From Paenibacillus thermotolerans (GTDB lineage: Bacteria; Bacillota; Bacilli; Paenibacillales; YIM-B00363): a stretch of DNA of 64,000 nt. Location: contig NZ_JAQZSG010000019.1 of assembly GCF_028745515.1 (NCBI RefSeq), positions 1 to 64,000 of the forward strand. The letters are read 5' to 3'. Every line of letters starts with the position of its first letter. Position 1 is the first letter of the stretch. Positions 61,843-64,000 of the stretch are shown piece by piece. Under the pieces are notes generated by a model. It worked only from the letters and a program-made list of their open reading frames with translations. It ran no database searches and was not told the origin of the DNA. A program made the position numbers and the translations under genes.

Positions 61843-62491
61843 CAAACTGTGTCAATCCGTTTCTGACGGCATATGAGGTTAGTTGAACTCTGTTATCGAG
61901 CGATAATTTATCCAAAATATTTTTCAAGTGATTTTTCACCGTATTTTCAGAGATCGTGAGACGGTCGGCAATTTGCCTGTTCGTTTCTCCCTTCGCGACA
62001 TAATATATTATTTCCTGTTCTCGTAAAGTTAAAACACTAGGTTCCGGGTCCTCTTTGGTTTTTCCGGCGCTTTTAAATTGATGGAAGAGACGGTCCGCCA
62101 GCTTTCTGGACACTTCGGAGTTTTCGTCGAGCAGCGCTTGCAAATAAGCGGTCCAATCGATCGGATCCATATTTTTCAATAAATACCCTTGTGCACCGAA
62201 CTGAAGCGCGGTAAACAAATCGGCCACGTCGTCCGAAACGGTCAACATGACGACTTTGATGTACGGATACATCGTTTTGATTCTACGCGTCGCTTCCAGC
62301 CCGTGCAAATGAGGCATGTTAATATCCATCAATACGACTTCCGGCTGCAGCTTTCCGCAAAGCTCGACGGCTTGCAGCCCGTCCGCCGCTTCGCCGATCA
62401 ACTCGAAGGACGCATCGCTTTCCAGCAAGCTTTGAATCGCCTTTCGCGCCATCGGATGGTCGTCCGCAATTAAAACCCTATACCTCATCAT
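61820..62491 (-). CDS. response regulator, NarL/LuxR type
   Basis: 223 residues. Receiver domain: YRVLIADDHPMARKAIQSLLE, phospho-acceptor Asp in PEVVLMDINMPHLHGLEA, VVMLTVSDD (Thr) and the Lys in GYLLKNMDP. C-terminal LuxR-type helix-turn-helix: LTLREQEIIYYVAKGETNRQIADRLTISENTVKNHLKNILDKLSL. Partner of the histidine kinase upstream (5-base gap). A LiaR/DesR-like regulator; its signal is unknown. Two ATGs (62491 and 62488) follow GAGGAGATAAC. Confidence 0.94.
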   Translation of the reverse strand: MMRYRVLIADDHPMARKAIQSLLESDASFELIGEAADGLQAVELCGKLQPEVVLMDINMPHLHGLEATRRIKTMYPYIKVVMLTVSDDVADLFTALQFGAQGYLLKNMDPIDWTAYLQALLDENSEVSRKLADRLFHQFKSAGKTKEDPEPSVLTLREQEIIYYVAKGETNRQIADRLTISENTVKNHLKNILDKLSLDNRVQLTSYAVRNGLTQFVQNNNGR

Positions 62492-62496
62492 GGCCG

Positions 62497-63288
62497 TTAT
62501 CTCCTCGATTCCAGGCGCAGCATCGTCCCGCCGCCATTTCGGTTCATCATATCGAACGCGGCGTGGAGATCGCTTGCACGTTTTTTCATCATCAGCAATC
62601 CGTATTTGTTCTCATTCGATATATTCGTAATTCCGATCCCGTCGTCCTCGATCTCCATCGACCAACTTTCAGAGTCGGCACGGAAACGGATAGCCGCGTT
62701 GTTCGCTTGCGAATGTTTTCTTATATTCATGAAAGCTTCTTGAACAATCGCAAACAGTTGGACTTCTTCGCTTGTCGAAAAGCAACGGGGCGGCAGCCGA
62801 ATTTCCGTTGAAACATCGATACCGGCTGTGGCGCTCCACTCATTCAGCCATTTCGCAATACGGTCCTCGAAAGAAAGGCTCTCCTCCGGGGAGGAGCGAA
62901 GATTAAAGATCGCCTGCCGCAGATGATGATCGATGTCGGACAAGGCGGCGCTGGCCTCTTCCATCTTCCCTTGCTTCATCTTCACATTCATGAAAAACAC
63001 GATTTGCGCGATATTGTCGTGCAATTCTCTTGCCAGCCGTTCCCGCTCCTCGTATACGGCGCTTCTCGCCTTCTCGTCCGCCAATTGCCGGTTTTTTTGT
63101 TCGATCGTTCGAAACATCCACAGCGAAAATAAATAAGAAAACATCAAGGTGAGGAGCGTGATAATGACATTTCCGGCCTCCATGGAAAACAAATGCGTTA
63201 AAAACTCATGCCGAACAAACTCGAAGCCTCCGATAATGAATGTCGGGATCAGGATTGTCAGCAATTTCAGTACACGGTATGACAGCAA
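62497..63288 (-). CDS. sensor histidine kinase (HisKA_3 type)
   Basis: 263 residues. Two N-terminal membrane helices (VLKLLTILIPTFIIGGFEFV and VIITLLTLMFSYLFSLWMF) with a very short outside loop, so the signal is probably sensed in the membrane or via a partner protein. Coiled-coil EQKNRQLADEKARSAVYEE leads to the phospho-acceptor box RERLARELHDNIAQIVFFM. The ATPase domain has VQEAFMNIRKHSQA (N box), IEDDGIGI and NGGGTMLRLE. TTG start at 63288 with GGAGG 11 bases upstream. Operon with the regulator. Confidence 0.93.
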   Translation of the reverse strand: MLSYRVLKLLTILIPTFIIGGFEFVRHEFLTHLFSMEAGNVIITLLTLMFSYLFSLWMFRTIEQKNRQLADEKARSAVYEERERLARELHDNIAQIVFFMNVKMKQGKMEEASAALSDIDHHLRQAIFNLRSSPEESLSFEDRIAKWLNEWSATAGIDVSTEIRLPPRCFSTSEEVQLFAIVQEAFMNIRKHSQANNAAIRFRADSESWSMEIEDDGIGITNISNENKYGLLMMKKRASDLHAAFDMMNRNGGGTMLRLESRR

Positions 63289-63382
63289 AAAAGTTCAACC
63301 TCCGGCTTAAATAGGTAGCGTCACGTATTTATTCATTCATTGTACCATCAATTGGGGAAGATACACCGTAGGAGGTGAGCTT

Positions 63383-63517
63383 ATGAATATTATGGACGGA
63401 ATGGACGCTTCCCGGTTCGCATCGGGAAATCCGGATCATAAGGGCAAGGAAAATAAGGCGAAGAAAGATAACAAAGAAATGCCGGCTCAGGTTCTAAGAA
63501 ACCTCAACAACAAATAA
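63383..63517 (+). CDS. small basic protein, 44 aa
   Basis: ATG at 63383 preceded by AGGAGGTGA at ideal spacing; stop TAA at 63515-63517. The peptide starts MNIMDGMDASRFASGNPDHK and continues with a Lys/Asn-rich middle, ending QVLRNLNNK. It is hydrophilic with no membrane segment or signal peptide, recalling small Bacillales proteins made late in growth or sporulation, but not assigned to a family. Followed by a hairpin, so it looks like a complete small gene. Divergent from the histidine kinase. Confidence 0.6.
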   Translation: MNIMDGMDASRFASGNPDHKGKENKAKKDNKEMPAQVLRNLNNK

Positions 63518-63524
63518 TCAAAAT

Positions 63525-63556
63525 GAATCCTCCACGGTATAACCTGTGGAGGATTC
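63525..63556. terminator. hairpin between small gene and sulfatase
   Basis: GAATCCTCCAC ... GTGGAGGATTC with a 10-base loop. Serves the small plus-strand gene and, on the minus strand (ATTTTGATTATT following), the sulfatase. Confidence 0.7.
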
Positions 63557-63602
63557 CTAATTGTCAATCAAACTTATTGATGCGCCATTCACCATGATTC
63601 AG

Positions 63603-64000
63603 TTACACTTTACGGTACCGGGCTTCCAGCCGTTCTGCCGCCTCGTGCCGGCCTGCTTTCCGCAGTCTTTCCAAGTAGTTGCCCAAGCTGCCTCTAGTAT
63701 GGAACGGACCCCCTTCATGGATAACATGCCACATCGGATCGACCGGAGAATCGGATGAGGCCATTTGCTCCGCCACCCATGCATCCAGGAGCTTCAAACC
63801 TTTCCCCACCGCTTCCGGGCGTTCCTCCGCCAAATTTATCGTTTCATGCGGATCGTTGTCAATATCGAATAACATAAGATCCGGGAACTCTTTAAGACCG
63901 TCATGATACGTCCGAATCAACATCCAATTGTCAAAACGCACCGCACGCTGACAGCTCCATGCGGCTTGGCTGACTACAAGATATGGCCGCCCCGATGGCT
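63603..64000 (-). CDS. sulfatase family protein, 3' part (5' end outside window)
   Basis: About 131 codons of the C-terminus are present and the frame stays open to the window edge. The wording RPYLVVSQAAWSCQRAVRFDNWMLIRTYHDG, then MLFDIDNDPHETINLAEERPE and the closing helices, is that of the C-terminal domain of arylsulfatase-like enzymes (the typical D-x-x-x-DPxE-xxNLA segment). The catalytic CxPxR site would be in the missing N-terminal part, so activity cannot be judged. It would remove sulfate from sulfated glycans or arylsulfates. An internal GTG at 63941 is not the real start. Confidence 0.85.
   Translation of the reverse strand, partial: PSGRPYLVVSQAAWSCQRAVRFDNWMLIRTYHDGLKEFPDLMLFDIDNDPHETINLAEERPEAVGKGLKLLDAWVAEQMASSDSPVDPMWHVIHEGGPFHTRGSLGNYLERLRKAGRHEAAERLEARYRKV

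Noticed and set aside
63603-63941. Complete 112-residue protein starting at a GTG at 63941
   Set aside because: The frame is open to the window edge and the upstream codons (RPYLVVSQAAWSCQRA) continue the sulfatase sequence, so it is the 3' part of a larger gene.

Overview
The window looks like chromosomal DNA from a Gram-positive spore-former of the Paenibacillaceae (Paenibacillus/Cohnella type). This is inferred from protein families and style, not from a database search. The supporting signs are strong AGGAGG-type ribosome sites, several TTG/GTG starts, sugar ABC importers without their own ATPase, a LutABC system, YcnI/YcnJ copper proteins, DUF6509/DUF6530/DUF1861 proteins and moderately high GC. 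No rRNA, tRNA, CRISPR array, prophage or intact insertion sequence was seen.

Layout. 1-7 kb: a small hypothetical, a MarR regulator and a four-gene MacAB-like export cassette (ATPase, lipoprotein adaptor, FtsX-type permease, second ATPase with an AbrB-like tail). 7-25 kb: ordinary housekeeping and stress genes (GNATs, thioredoxin with an Rrf2 regulator, a catalytically degenerate isochorismatase-like protein, CGNR regulator, VOC, MATE, TIM-barrel isomerase, DUF2243, polysaccharide deacetylase, YceI, NUDIX, UvrA paralogue with a nucleotidyltransferase, a stand-alone thermolysin-type propeptide, ArsB/NhaD permease, ROK fructokinase). 26-27.4 kb: a repeat district with an 11-unit, 71-bp tandem array facing a degenerate inverted set of the same core. 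27.5-32 kb: a 1485-residue secreted glycerophosphodiester phosphodiesterase.

32-41 kb is one long operon, rhaEW-rhaA-rhaB-rhaR-lutA-lutB-lutC, which takes L-rhamnose through rhamnulose, rhamnulose-1-phosphate and lactaldehyde to lactate and on to pyruvate. 41-43.3 kb holds small proteins. 43.5-50 kb is a LacI-controlled sugar ABC importer (two permeases, lipoprotein binding protein) with a Gfo/Idh/MocA dehydrogenase. 50.9-55.2 kb is an alcohol dehydrogenase plus two tandem DUF1861 proteins, divergent from a second LacI regulator.

55.5-57.4 kb encodes the most unusual gene: an ECF sigma factor fused in one reading frame to a complete solute-binding-protein domain, with no signal peptide or membrane segment. 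It is bracketed by two same-direction copies of a dispersed ~188-bp repeat, and its stop codon lies in one of them. The same repeat occurs at 13.4 kb and 48.7 kb. 57.8-59.4 kb is an ArsR/MFS pair. 59.5-63.3 kb is a YcnI/YcnJ copper cluster downstream of a histidine kinase/response regulator pair. The window ends inside a sulfatase gene.
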